The notes under the pieces: generated by a model
The model's input: only the letters and a program-made list of their open reading frames with translations
Told to the model about the DNA's origin: nothing
Database searches by the model: none
Position numbers and translations under genes: made by a program
In this document: positions 18,016 to 26,856 of the stretch, piece by piece
Position numbering within the stretch: position 1 is the first letter of the stretch
Layout: each line of letters begins with the position of its first letter
NCBI RefSeq assembly: GCF_900538055.1
Contig: NZ_UZAC03000001.1
Coordinates: 806,001-870,000 of the forward strand
Source of the DNA: Pasteuria penetrans
GTDB taxonomy: Bacteria; Bacillota; Bacilli; Thermoactinomycetales; Thermoactinomycetaceae
Length of the DNA stretch: 64,000 nt
Direction of reading: 5' to 3'

Positions 18016-18785
18016 GACAGAGACGCGGAATCACGGCCCTCGGAGGAGGAATCGGAATCCGCTTCACCACCCATGACCATGTTCCCATCCTCCGAAAACA
18101 TGCGCAATCGGTAGCCAACCCCACGGACAGTCTCAATGCACCCATGCAGGGAAAATTCCTTCAACTTTTTTCTAACCCTTGTAATATAAACATTGAGGGT
18201 ATTCTCATCCACAAACTTTTCACTATCCCATAGTTTCTCCAACAAGTATTCCCTGCTAAGGACACGCATGGGACGCCGAAATAGCCCCTCCAACAACATC
18301 ATCTCTTTCTTACTCAACTCCACCTTCTTACCCCGGACCTCCATGGATAGTCGTTCGGGGTATAACTTTATAGGACCATGTTCTAGAATCCGTTCATGCC
18401 GATCCAACTCCCCTGCGTAAGGGCCAGTAGACCGTCGTAAATGACTACGAATCTTAGCTACCACCACATCATAATCAAACGGCTTCGTAATATAATCATC
18501 CGCCCCATTATCCAGAGCCATCACCTGCTCCATTTTCCCCTCACGTGCTGAAATGAATAGTATGGGACAAAGAGAAACAGCCCGAATCCGGCGACACCAA
18601 TGAAAACCGTCGAAATAGGGCAAATTGACGTCCATCAATACCAAATCTGGCTTTGTATCTACAAAAACCCCTTTTATATCAGAGAAATCCTCTGGTACAA
18701 CAGCATCATAACCGTATCTATCAATGTGGGAACATAACAAACTACTGATTTTGGGATCATCCTCCACAACCAAGATCCTCGACAT
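18012..18785 (-). CDS. OmpR-family response regulator, BceR-like
   Basis: A 257-aa two-domain regulator. The receiver domain shows the acidic pair EDD (8-10), the phosphorylation site D52 in LMDVNLPYFDG, the conserved threonine/serine region FISAREGKM and K in DYITKPFDYD. A winged-helix output domain follows, with ELSKKEMMLLEGLFRR and NTLNVYITRVRKKL and VRGVGYRL. The C-terminus after YRL is extended by about 27 acidic and serine-rich residues, which is unusual. Start ATG 18785 has GGAGGAGG 6 bases upstream. It is first in the operon with the kinase. Presumably controls envelope-stress genes. Confidence 0.85.
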   Translation of the reverse strand: MSRILVVEDDPKISSLLCSHIDRYGYDAVVPEDFSDIKGVFVDTKPDLVLMDVNLPYFDGFHWCRRIRAVSLCPILFISAREGKMEQVMALDNGADDYITKPFDYDVVVAKIRSHLRRSTGPYAGELDRHERILEHGPIKLYPERLSMEVRGKKVELSKKEMMLLEGLFRRPMRVLSREYLLEKLWDSEKFVDENTLNVYITRVRKKLKEFSLHGCIETVRGVGYRLRMFSEDGNMVMGGEADSDSSSEGRDSASLS

Positions 18786-19436
18786 GGTAAACCTCCTCCA
18801 GGACCCCCCTATAAAAATCTTACAAGGGACTCACAATACGTGTCAACCCATCGATCCCATCCTGCATTACCCCAACTTACTACACACAGATATCCCATAG
18901 GTATGCTATATTTGGGGTGGGTGGAATGGGGGGAACCTCCGTTCCACCCCTGTTCGCTGGTATCCTCAGAACAGGACCCTTTCTTAAACACCCCTTGACT
19001 TTGTTCCGTACATCTTGCTTTTATCTCCCAACCCGGTGTACAATGTCCGGGTGATGCTGTCGTTGTCCATTGAAAGAATGTTATTGTTTCAAATTCAGTG
19101 GTGTTGGTGCAAACAATGGAGACAGCAACAGTCACCGCCCCGAACACGCCATTTTTTGCCCCCAAGCATCTATTTTATAGATTATTTAAAAATAAAGTAA
19201 TTTATAAAATAGATACGGGTCGGAGAGTGATGGGGTTCCCTCTAGGTTGTCCTTCCTATACTACCCCATCGCTTCCCCAAGGGGAATGCACCATAACAGA
19301 CCAACGTTGGGATGATGGTAAAAAATAACCCGCACAGGGGGGCCATCTAATTTCCCATGGACCAACACTACTCTAATGGATTCCGCATGTGGGACACTGA
19401 AGGGGGAGGAATGCCATCCTAACCACCCTATGGACG
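18786..19436. other. Intergenic stretch without supported gene
   Basis: A minus-strand frame at 18809-19165 (118 codons, six Cys, TTG start) exists but lacks a ribosome site, signal peptide or known domain. Bases 19170-19215 hold a hairpin-prone ATCTATTTTATAGATT-type AT block. Nothing else is recognised. Confidence 0.3.
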
Positions 19437-19874
19437 ATGATAAGAAGTAGAATTTCCGTGTTATTATCCGATCCACTTTTTCTTGGCGTCCCTCTCATCG
19501 TAATTGGAATCATTTTCATGGTGCTACCGGGCCCTGGAATCATACCCCTCGTCGCGGGGCTCTTTTGTCTATCCAAAAAGTATGTATGGGCCAAGAGCCT
19601 ATTGTTCTGGGTATTACACCGGCTGGATAAACTTCTAGACCTAGGTAAACGCTGGAAACGCGGATTATGCAATCACTATCCCCGCACCTACAACAGGATA
19701 GGGTCTGTTCTGGGCCGAGGGAATCGCATCCACAAACGCAAACTGGGTACCTGGGCCGTTCAAAGATTCCCGAGATTCCATAAATCATACAAAAGAATCT
19801 GGAAAGGTCTCCGAATTGAGGAACAGTGGAACCAAGCACGGCAGGAGTACATCCAAAGAAATGGTAGGAATTGA
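19437..19874 (+). CDS. PGPGW-type small transmembrane protein
   Basis: The 145-aa protein has one strong membrane hairpin near residues 14-45 containing LPGPGIIPLVAGL, the signature of the PGPGW family (PF09656-like) of uncharacterised bacterial membrane proteins. The rest is strongly basic (KRWKRGL, RGNRIHKRKLG, KSYKRIWKGLR) and probably cytosolic, perhaps lying on the membrane or nucleic acid. The family's function is not known. It stands alone on the plus strand and converges on the O-methyltransferase gene with a shared terminator at 20024-20067. Confidence 0.7.
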   Translation: MIRSRISVLLSDPLFLGVPLIVIGIIFMVLPGPGIIPLVAGLFCLSKKYVWAKSLLFWVLHRLDKLLDLGKRWKRGLCNHYPRTYNRIGSVLGRGNRIHKRKLGTWAVQRFPRFHKSYKRIWKGLRIEEQWNQARQEYIQRNGRN

Positions 19875-20023
19875 GGGATAGGGGGCTGGTTCAAAAACAA
19901 AATCATCTCCTATGTCCATGTTTTTATTTGTAAATAGTTTTATTTTTAGATTATTTTCAAACAAATACCGGAGGGTGAAGGACAACGTTGCCATCACCAT
20001 GACTTACATCAACAACACCCGAC

Positions 20024-20067
20024 GAACGCCAAACAGGGGGGAAAGCAAGCCCCCCTGTTTTCGACGT
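20024..20067. terminator. Bidirectional terminator between convergent genes
   Basis: AAACAGGGGGG and CCCCCCTGTTT form an 11-bp perfect stem with loop AAAGCAAG, followed by TTTTCG on the plus strand; outer bases CCGACG/CGTCGG extend the structure. It sits between the PGPGW gene (plus) and the methyltransferase gene (minus). Confidence 0.75.
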
Positions 20068-20094
20068 CGGTATACCAGCCCCGATTACCCATTC

Positions 20095-20739
20095 TTACCC
20101 ACCTATCGTCCGCAAATGGAACATCCCTATCCCATCCGCAAAAGGCAAAATCATACCATCCCACCGATCATCAGTGGCAACAGACTGGTTGAACGAACGA
20201 ATAGAACGAGCAAATAACCGCTGCCCCCCACCCTGACACAAAACACCTTTGGATAGTAAGTTGTCGACGATCACCAACGCCCCAGGACAGCCCAGGCGGT
20301 AAGCCATCTCCATGTAGTGAAGATGACTCCCTTTGTCTGCGTCTATGAAAAAAAATTCAAAACTCAGATTCTCACGGAGGCAACGCTCCATATACTCCCC
20401 AGCCATGGCCTTGCAGAATGTAACCCGATCGGACAACCCCGCAACATCCATCGCCCTTCGCGCCAAATCGATCCGCACGCCAATCTTATCCACACTCCAT
20501 ATATGCCCACCCGGAGGCAACGCACGAGCCATCCATAGCGTACTGTATCCCCCTAATGTACCTAACTCCAACACACGCTGGGGCTGCATCATACGAACTA
20601 GTAAAAAGAGGAACTTTCCCACCTCGGGGGGAACAGATGTATCCGGAATCCCAGCAGCCTTCAAACCCACACGAATACCCTGCAATCCTACATCCTCCCT
20701 GGCAAACAGGGAACGGACATAACCCACCCGATCACTCAC
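20095..20739 (-). CDS. SAM-dependent O-methyltransferase (catechol-OMT type)
   Basis: The 214-aa protein is a class I methyltransferase of family 3 (YrrM/caffeoyl-CoA type). Motif I is VLELGTLGGYSTLWMA (about 77-92), the acidic ribose-binding residue is in HIWSVDK, and the metal-binding motif is FFFIDADKGSHLHYMEMA plus IVDNLLSKG, giving the expected Asp-Asp-Asn set. Such enzymes methylate hydroxyl groups on small molecules, or on tRNA in the case of TrmR; B. subtilis TrmR (YrrM) methylates 5-hydroxyuridine in tRNA, and this is the best guess for a Bacillales single copy. It lies 23 bp downstream of tRNA-Gly on the same strand. Confidence 0.8.
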   Translation of the reverse strand: MSDRVGYVRSLFAREDVGLQGIRVGLKAAGIPDTSVPPEVGKFLFLLVRMMQPQRVLELGTLGGYSTLWMARALPPGGHIWSVDKIGVRIDLARRAMDVAGLSDRVTFCKAMAGEYMERCLRENLSFEFFFIDADKGSHLHYMEMAYRLGCPGALVIVDNLLSKGVLCQGGGQRLFARSIRSFNQSVATDDRWDGMILPFADGIGMFHLRTIGG

Positions 20740-20762
20740 ATCTATCTTCCCCTCACATAAAA

Positions 20763-20832
20763 GCGGATGACGGGAATCGAACCCGCGCTACCAGCTTGGG
20801 AAGCTGGAGTTCTACCATTGAACTACATCCGC
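20763..20832 (-). tRNA. tRNA-Gly, anticodon CCC
   Basis: A full cloverleaf is readable on the minus strand: acceptor GCGGATG/CATCCGC, D arm GTTCAATGGTAGAAC, anticodon arm CCAGC-TTCCCAA-GCTGG with anticodon CCC at 34-36, T arm GCGGG-TTCGATT-CCCGT. Length is 70 nt and CCA is not encoded. Confidence 0.95.
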
Positions 20833-21554
20833 ACAACCGCCTTCATTCTACCCCAGGATCTACCAAAAAGCAACCCGCCCCTCCGCAGGTTATGATCTGC
20901 CTCACCCAAAGATGGACCCCTCCCCTTGGGACCCCCATTTCCCCTGCCATGAAAGAACCCGCCCTGTGCGCAGCGCGCAGATACACTGAGCTGATATAGG
21001 GTCCAGTTCTCTGACAACGGGCCCCCTCGGGTGGGTCGATCAGGAACACTGCGATCCGTCCCTAACCGCCTAGCCATCGTACCCCTCTTTGTATACATAG
21101 ACCTAAAATTAGTAAAAGTAAAAATATTTTGTACACACTCCCATATACCACAGGGATGGTGTATTATGAAGAATGAACATCTTCGGCCCTAGCCCCTGGA
21201 TCATATCAATCGCTGTTCTCAACCCGTAGGAAAGGAACACGTATCCTCTATCGGGTTCACAGAAGTTCACCTCCTGCCGATCCCCACAACCCATACCTGA
21301 CAGACTATTTCCACGCCCTCTTCCCAACCACCCTACCAACGGGGTGCCCAACGACAATAATGAGTAATTGGGAACCCACCTCTACCTGTGCTGCCCGGTT
21401 TAGGAGGGCTGAACCCCACCATGTGCTAGGGGAGTATCCCTTTACCATACCCACAACTTGTCTTTGTACAAAGCATACCGCACCAAACGAGCCTGTGATG
21501 GACACTCCTCCCCATCACAAGCTGTTTTTCCATCCCTAGTCCCCTGGATTTCCT
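20833..21554. other. Intergenic stretch without supported gene
   Basis: Several frames of 60-90 codons overlap on the minus strand but none has a ribosome site or domain. I see no RNA or repeat here beyond chance GC-rich hairpins. Confidence 0.3.
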
Positions 21555-21992
21555 CTACCACAACATGGTCATGGGGAGAGTAAGAACCGAAAACAGGAGA
21601 GCAGCCGCCCCCAGGGAGAGGGTCCACCAACCCAAGGTCTTACAATCCCTCTGAATAGTCAACACACCCATCAGAATGGCCAGGGGAGAAAAGAGTAAGG
21701 GCCAGACCCTAAAAAAGGAGAGTAGGGCAAAAACAAGCCCCGCGACCCCCAAAGCCACTCCAACATCCCTCAGGGATTTCTCCTGCTTGGCATCCCGCTG
21801 CTCATTCTTCCAAACCGTAGAAGGCATGGCTGTCAAATCCGACGCTGTTTCCACATCTTCCTTTGTTTGTGAATGATTTCCTGCGTATGCCTGGTCCTCG
21901 GGGCCAATGTTCTCATCAGGATTTTTCTCCCGATCCCTAGACCCATAATCCGGTGAATACCCAGATTTATTACTACCCGATCGTTTCCCCAT
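21555..21992 (-). CDS. Small membrane protein with hydrophilic N-terminus
   Basis: The start ATG 21992 follows GGAGGAGG by 10 bases; longer upstream frames lack a site. The 145-aa product begins with a charged, Gly/Ser/Asn-rich segment (MGKRSGSNKSGYSPDYG...) of about 75 residues and ends with two to three TM helices (VGVALGVAGLVFALLSFF, LLFSPLAILMGVLTI, LSLGAAALLFSVLT). The two-helix C-terminus resembles DUF4190-like small membrane proteins, but I cannot assign a family with confidence. No operon partner is visible. Confidence 0.6.
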   Translation of the reverse strand: MGKRSGSNKSGYSPDYGSRDREKNPDENIGPEDQAYAGNHSQTKEDVETASDLTAMPSTVWKNEQRDAKQEKSLRDVGVALGVAGLVFALLSFFRVWPLLFSPLAILMGVLTIQRDCKTLGWWTLSLGAAALLFSVLTLPMTMLW

Positions 21993-22108
21993 ACGTCCGA
22001 TGCCTCCTCCGTAACACGAGCATAATCCTCTCCCCATAGGAAGCAAACGGCCACCGTCCCCATTACCTCAAGGAGTTACCTCAAGGGGAATACCATTTCC
22101 CACAAAAA

Positions 22109-22276
22109 TCATCCACTGGACGGCGTTTTTGTACTCGACTGCTTCGACCTTCGTTGTCCCCTTTCCTGCAGGCGCGAATGCCCTGCTCGCTGGGGTGAAG
22201 GATTGGGTTGATTTGGGGTTGATGTTGCATTGCCCTTCTTCGAACTCGAAGAACCCTCAGAATGTCTACCTCCCAT
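22109..22276 (-). CDS. Tiny Q/R/S-rich protein, paralog A
   Basis: A 55-aa protein starting MGGRHSEGSSSSKKG and ending KTPSSG. It aligns along its whole length with the 59-aa product at 22919-23098: MGGR-SEGS--SKKG-A, then NPSPQ-AG, RGQ-RS-Q and TK-P--G. Substitutions preserve the frame and both have a GGGGGTG-type ribosome site followed by TGTAGATCGTC and ATG. It is rich in Ser, Gln, Arg, Gly and Pro with no hydrophobic core, so it is probably disordered and nucleic-acid or spore-core bound; small acid-soluble spore proteins and ribosome-associated tails look similar in composition, but no known family matches. Confidence 0.6.
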   Translation of the reverse strand: MGGRHSEGSSSSKKGNATSTPNQPNPSPQRAGHSRLQERGQRRSKQSSTKTPSSG

Positions 22277-22918
22277 GACGATCTACACCCCCAACATGGC
22301 CACTACGTGCCACACTCCTAGTATGGGGAAGACACGGACAAAAAATGAGTCCACACCACCCCATTCAATAACTCAAAATATAGGCATAGTGCCACCACAA
22401 AAAGTAAAAATTTTAGTAAATATTTTATGTACATTCAATTTTCATATTATACATAATGCAAAAATCAATACAATGGATTTCTATCGCTAAGTGAACCTTT
22501 TATGAAAATACTACCCTAAATTTAACTTTAATTGGTTATGTTTTATCTTTTTACAAAAATTACACCAGTATACATCGTATTCATATGAAAATAACTACCA
22601 TTGCCATTGTGAGAACAAGAGTCTCACCCTGCGCTCTTACGGTCCCCTGATCAAAACCCAAACTTTCTCAGGAGAACTAGTATTTTTTCCTGGATTCAGG
22701 TCCCCCACCGTGGAAACAAAATCAACACTTAGGAAGGGGGGCTCCCGACGAGGAATACAATTTCAAACCAAAATTTTCAATTCCCCCCAGACCAACCCCA
22801 TGAAATTAGGGTTTCCGGTTGGCCACCATCCCCCAACCGAAAACCTACCTGCATCAACCCCCAAAAATCCCATGGAAGAACGTACCTATCCATCCAAACA
22901 CGACCCGGATGGTAAGAA
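22277..22918. other. Spacer between the paralogous tiny genes
   Basis: Bases 22277-22345 are the conserved upstream region of paralog A, matching 23099-23175 upstream of paralog B. The remainder is AT-rich with no gene; short GC patches around 22640-22760 look like decayed sequence. Confidence 0.4.
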
Positions 22919-23098
22919 TCAACCACGCGTTGGTGCTTTCGTGCCCGTTTGCCGCGACCTCTGTTGTCCCCTCTGTTGTGATTGTGGTCGCCCCTCTGGC
23001 CCTGCCTGCTGGGGTGAAGGATTGGGCTGTTGGTTTAGGGATGATAGTGCGTCGCCCTTCTTTGACTTTGGGGAACCCTCGGACTTCCTGCCTCCCAT
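22919..23098 (-). CDS. Tiny Q/R/G-rich protein, paralog B
   Basis: A 59-aa protein (MGGRKSEGSPKSKKGDA... TKAPTRG). Its middle contains QQPNPSPQQAGPEGRPQ and QQRGQQRSRQ. Full-length similarity with paralog A at 22109-22276, conserved start region and ribosome site show that this is a real gene pair formed by duplication of about 250 bp including the promoter region. Very basic C-half, no cysteines, no membrane segment. Function unknown; a larger overlapping frame (22854-23135) is less likely because it does not keep similarity. Confidence 0.6.
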   Translation of the reverse strand: MGGRKSEGSPKSKKGDALSSLNQQPNPSPQQAGPEGRPQSQQRGQQRSRQTGTKAPTRG

Positions 23099-23905
23099 GA
23101 CGATCTACACCCCCTACATGACTACTGCATGCCACATTCCTAGTATGGGGAAAACATGATCAAAAAATGAGTTCTTGTTACCGCATAAGCGGCCTGAACT
23201 ATAGGGATCACCTTCCCCAGTTTGAAAATATTCCTAAGAGATATGGGCCATAGACCCCACGAATTTGAGCAAGGATAGAACATCCGAAACTATAGGAGAA
23301 GCAGGCCACCACAACCCCAGGACGCGCAAAGGTCTGATAGGTCAGCAAACGCTGCCTAGGCACGTATAGGATCTGTTCCCAACAGGTAAACAACACGACC
23401 CAAAATCCCAAAACTGGATATCATAAGCCAAACACCCGATTCTATTGCCAATTCACTGTGGAAGATCGTTTTTATCGATTACAAACAAAAGAATACGGAT
23501 CACCATAAAGATGTCCCGATTGGGGAACACTTACAGGCGTAAGTGGGGAGGGGTTGTTCGCACCCCTCACTACAAAAGATCAGGACATCAGTTCCCTAGA
23601 AATCTCATCCAAAAATTCGAAATGGATCAATCCCCCTGTTGTTTAGAAACCACAGGAATCCAAAGTGACTCCGGGCACTGAAATATAAAAATACCCTAAT
23701 ACATAAAAAAATATAGGGAACGGTTGGGCGGAATCCCCAAACACCACCAACCTGCCCCAATCTGCCAAGGACGATCCTGGGATCGTTGATCTCCCACTCT
23801 TTCCCCAACAATGATGAGGGTAATCATCCATTAAATTAAAAAGCACATGAGCCAAAGACTACGGATAGAGGGGGAAAACGTCACCCTACAAATCCACATT
23901 TCCCC
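23099..23905. repeat. Gene-free stretch with stem-loop repeat 23541-23568
   Basis: GTGGGGAGGGG...CCCCTCAC with loop TTGTTCGCA is the second member of the stem-loop family also seen at 16953 and 37798. No gene is supported; several minus-strand frames of about 70 codons lack ribosome sites. Confidence 0.4.
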
Positions 23906-24337
23906 CTAACGTCGCAGGGATTGCTGGCGTAGCTGATCAAAATTTTCCTCCAAATCTTCCAAACGCTGTGTCACTTGATCAAGCTTTCCCAGGACTCGGG
24001 CCATCGAATCCCCGGACCGATGAGAGGAATGTTGCTGATCCATATCTGCTAACCCATTGGTTCCTCCCTCCACCCCTGCTTGGACCAATGGGCGCGGAAG
24101 CTCAACACTCGTACCGGCGGGGGCATTAGAAACGGATGGATCCGCACCCTTTTGTAACTTTTTCAATTCCCTTTTAAGTTGCACAATATCTTCCCTGTAC
24201 TGCTCATTTTCATGCAGAACATCTTCATAATTCTTTATGACAAGATCCAAAAATTCATCGACCTCCGGCTTACTGTACCCACGCAAAACCTCCTTGAATT
24301 CCTTGTTGAAGATATCAATCGGAGCTAAACGTCCCAT
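23906..24337 (-). CDS. DivIVA-domain protein (DivIVA/GpsB family)
   Basis: The 143-aa product starts with the DivIVA lipid-binding/coiled-coil signature: LAPIDIFNKEFKEVLRGYSK followed by PEVDEFLDLVIKNYEDV, then a coiled coil to about residue 65. A Pro/Ser/Gly-rich linker (70-105) leads to a second coiled coil (KLDQVTQRLEDLEENFDQL). DivIVA family proteins bind curved membrane at poles and septum and organise division and, in spore formers, chromosome anchoring; the length lies between GpsB (about 98) and DivIVA (about 165). Start ATG 24337 is preferred by homology (M-x-LTPLDI in relatives); a GTG at 24349 would add MWKP. It stands apart from the usual ylm cluster. Confidence 0.8.
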   Translation of the reverse strand: MGRLAPIDIFNKEFKEVLRGYSKPEVDEFLDLVIKNYEDVLHENEQYREDIVQLKRELKKLQKGADPSVSNAPAGTSVELPRPLVQAGVEGGTNGLADMDQQHSSHRSGDSMARVLGKLDQVTQRLEDLEENFDQLRQQSLRR

Positions 24338-24365
24338 TGGCTTCCACACCCTCCTCTTCTACAGG

Positions 24366-24554
24366 CTAGACAACAGTCACCCCCACTAGTACCTCATCGA
24401 ACCTGTACTGGTGATTTCTCTGTTCATAAAACTCAAACAGAACTACAAAATTCCACGCACAAAACACTACCCTATCGAAGGCAACCACAGGATCATCAAT
24501 CGGACCCTCATCCATCAACAACACCAGGGTATGCGAGAGTGAATTCGTCTCCAT
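24366..24554 (-). CDS. Small hypothetical protein upstream of the DivIVA gene
   Basis: A 62-codon frame (METNSLSHTLVLLMDEGP...) ending 28 bp before the DivIVA gene's GTG. Acidic and aromatic residues alternate in a protein-like way, but there is no clear ribosome site and no known family. It could be the first gene of a two-gene operon or chance. Confidence 0.25.
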   Translation of the reverse strand: METNSLSHTLVLLMDEGPIDDPVVAFDRVVFCAWNFVVLFEFYEQRNHQYRFDEVLVGVTVV

Positions 24555-25051
24555 AGGAATTCCATCAATGATATAAAATAAAATATAAATTATTTATAAA
24601 TTACACATCTGCCGGATAAAAATATCCCATAGTGCACCCGCAATGTACTCGATAAAGACCACAACCTGCGGAAATCATCCCATGCCCTGCCTCACTAGAA
24701 ACCGCATCCAGAAACAACAAGAAGGGAAACCACCGCCATCCCGCCCCTATAGAAAAGTACACAGGGACAGGCAACCTCTACCATCCTAAGGATAACATCA
24801 TGAATTCCTTCTGTCATCCACTTTATTGCCTGTTTTTTACATAATGTACCCCCCATATCCATCCCCTTCCTTCATCCTACGCTCCCCCGCCCCCCCTCAC
24901 GTACGAAGGAAACGAGCAGAATCATCAAACAACGGCCCATTATAAAAATTTGCTTGTCCCCTGTTCCATAGGCAGTGTAAAATTTGGAAGGAAAAATTTT
25001 TCTGACAGAGGTTTTCCAAAAAATGAGGTCCTCCACCAAGGGGGGAAATAC
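24555..25051. other. Divergent promoter region, no gene seen
   Basis: AT-rich at 24560-24610, then GC-mixed DNA. It separates the minus-strand DivIVA gene from the plus-strand SEDS gene, so promoters for both must lie here, but I cannot single out reliable -35/-10 pairs. Confidence 0.3.
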
Positions 25052-26167
25052 TTGCTACGCAGCAAACCGGATTTTTGGCTCCTATTTCTCACCTTCCTTC
25101 TGCTCGGGTTTGGCATTGTAATGGTTTTCAGTGCCAGCTACCATACAGCCCTTACTAAAATATCTTCGCAGGATTCCTTGTATTTTGTTCGCAAACAAAT
25201 CATCGCTGCCGGTTTGGGCATTATAGTTATGCTCATCTTTTCCAAAATTCCCTACCGTCTCTATAGTAAACACATCCGACTCATCCTTCTTGCCTGTGTC
25301 TCCCTACTGCTCGTTGTAGGACTCTTTGGTACCACTACGAACGGATCCAAACGCTGGCTGGCCGTGGGACCACTCACCTTTCAGCCCTCTGAACTGATCA
25401 AAATAGGCCTAATCATGTATACAGCTGCTATGATGGTACGCAAACAACCTGTAATGGATTCCTTCTGGCGAACTGTTGTTGCACCCCTATTCGTCATTGG
25501 CAGTATATGCACAGCCCTAATCCTCCAACCTCATTACAGTGCAGCAGCCATGACCATGGCTGCCTGTTTAACCATAATGTTTTGCGCCGGTCTACGTTGG
25601 AAACATGTAGCCCTTCTCGCCTCCTGCTTGATTCCCCTAGCTATAGCCCTGGCTATGCTAGAACCCTACCGTCTCGATCGAATCCTGAGCGCCTTAGACC
25701 CCTTATCGGACCCCCAAGGGAAGGGGTATCAAACGGTACAATCCTTATTGGCCATAGGTTCTGGTGGATGGACGGGCCTAGGAGCCGGAAATAGCATTCA
25801 GAAACTAGGCTACCTCCCAGAAGCACACAATGATTTCATTTTTTCCATTGTTGCAGAAGAATACGGTAATATTGGTGCTACACTTCTCCTAATAGCATTT
25901 GCCCTCCTCCTATTCCGGGGTATCCAAATTGCCCTACGTGCATCCGATCTCTTCGGCATGTTGTTAGCTATCGGTCTGGTTGCACTGCTAGCCATTGAAA
26001 TTCTGTGTCATGTAGCTGTAGCCAATGGATTACTCCCGGTAACGGGAATTCCACTCCCCTTGATCAGCTACGGTGGAACTGTGTTCATTGTTAAATTGAT
26101 GCAAATTGGTATTCTGCTGAATATTTCCCAACGGGGGGGAGGCACCCCCGCATCAAAAACCCGTTAG
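25052..26167 (+). CDS. ftsW: SEDS peptidoglycan polymerase, FtsW/SpoVE/RodA family
   Basis: The start is TTG 25052, placed 5 bases after AAGGGGGGAAA; the longer frame back to 24950 has no site. The 371-aa protein has ten TM helices and the SEDS signature features: FLLLGFGIVMVFSAS in TM1, KRWLAVGPLTFQPSEL in the loop after TM3/4, an extracellular segment with DPLSDPQGKGYQTVQSLLAI and EAHNDFIFSIVAEEYG, and VTGIPLPLISYGGT near the end. These polymerise lipid II into glycan with a partner class B PBP. The LPEAHNDFIF and GIPLPLISYGG forms favour FtsW/SpoVE over RodA. It is a single gene outside the mur/dcw cluster, which would fit a sporulation or second-copy role. Confidence 0.85.
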   Translation: MLRSKPDFWLLFLTFLLLGFGIVMVFSASYHTALTKISSQDSLYFVRKQIIAAGLGIIVMLIFSKIPYRLYSKHIRLILLACVSLLLVVGLFGTTTNGSKRWLAVGPLTFQPSELIKIGLIMYTAAMMVRKQPVMDSFWRTVVAPLFVIGSICTALILQPHYSAAAMTMAACLTIMFCAGLRWKHVALLASCLIPLAIALAMLEPYRLDRILSALDPLSDPQGKGYQTVQSLLAIGSGGWTGLGAGNSIQKLGYLPEAHNDFIFSIVAEEYGNIGATLLLIAFALLLFRGIQIALRASDLFGMLLAIGLVALLAIEILCHVAVANGLLPVTGIPLPLISYGGTVFIVKLMQIGILLNISQRGGGTPASKTR

Positions 26168-26222
26168 TTTGCTGTCTCTACTCATTCTTGATACAATGAG
26201 TAGTGCATGGTGGGTTTCGGGA

Positions 26223-26655
26223 GAGGAAACAGGGCAATCGCCGGTGAAGTACCGAAAGGTATCACGGGAGGAAAGTCCGAGCTCCATAGAGCAGGGTGCC
26301 GGCTAACGGCCGGTGGGGGCAACCCTAAGGCTAGTGCCACAGAAATGTAGACCGCCGAACGGGAAGGGGCAGCTGCCTTTTTTGCGTGGCAAGGATGCAA
26401 CGGTGCGGTAAGAGCGCACCAGCAACGCGGAGACGCGTTGGCTAGGTAAACCCCACCTGGAGCAAGACCGGATAAGGGGCCCGTGTAGTAGTTCTATACC
26501 GCTACACAGCTGTAGCTCGCAGTGGTCCCGGGTTGGTCGCTGGAACGGCACAGCAATGTGTCGTCTAGACAGATGATTGCCACTCCAATGGGTGGGAGAT
26601 GAGCGGGCGATCGTTACCACCACCCGGAGTACAGAACTCGGCTTACGGTTTCCTT
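26223..26655 (+). ncRNA. rnpB: RNase P RNA, type A-like
   Basis: Conserved core sequences are present in order: P1 strand AGGAAAC, GAGGAAAGTCCGAGCTCC, AGGGTGCCGGCTAACG, CACAGAAA, GGTGCGGTAAGAGCGCACC, GGTAAACCCCACCTGGAGCA, AGATGATTGCC, ACAGAACTCGGCTTA and the closing P1 strand GTTTCCT. The segments CCATAGAGCAGGGTGCC and GGTGCGGTAAGAGCGCACC are as in type A (E. coli-like) RNAs rather than the Bacillus type B. Ends are approximate. Its product is the ribozyme that matures tRNA 5' ends. Confidence 0.92.
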
Positions 26656-26856
26656 TCCTTGGCACGCTCGTGCAAAATCCAACCATCCTGTTTCTGCGGC
26701 ATGGGGGATGTACCCTGTCCAACGCACAGGATGGCTTATTTCGTATTGTGGGATTCCTATAGATACCATGGAGAATATAAAAAAAGACCCGGCCGTCCAA
26801 TAGAGAAGTAATACTTTTTAATAAATAACTTTGGATGGAGAGGGAAAGATAATTTC

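Noticed and set aside
18809-19165. 118-codon frame with six cysteines as possible peptide precursor
   Set aside because: TTG start without ribosome site, no leader-like N-terminus, no partner genes.
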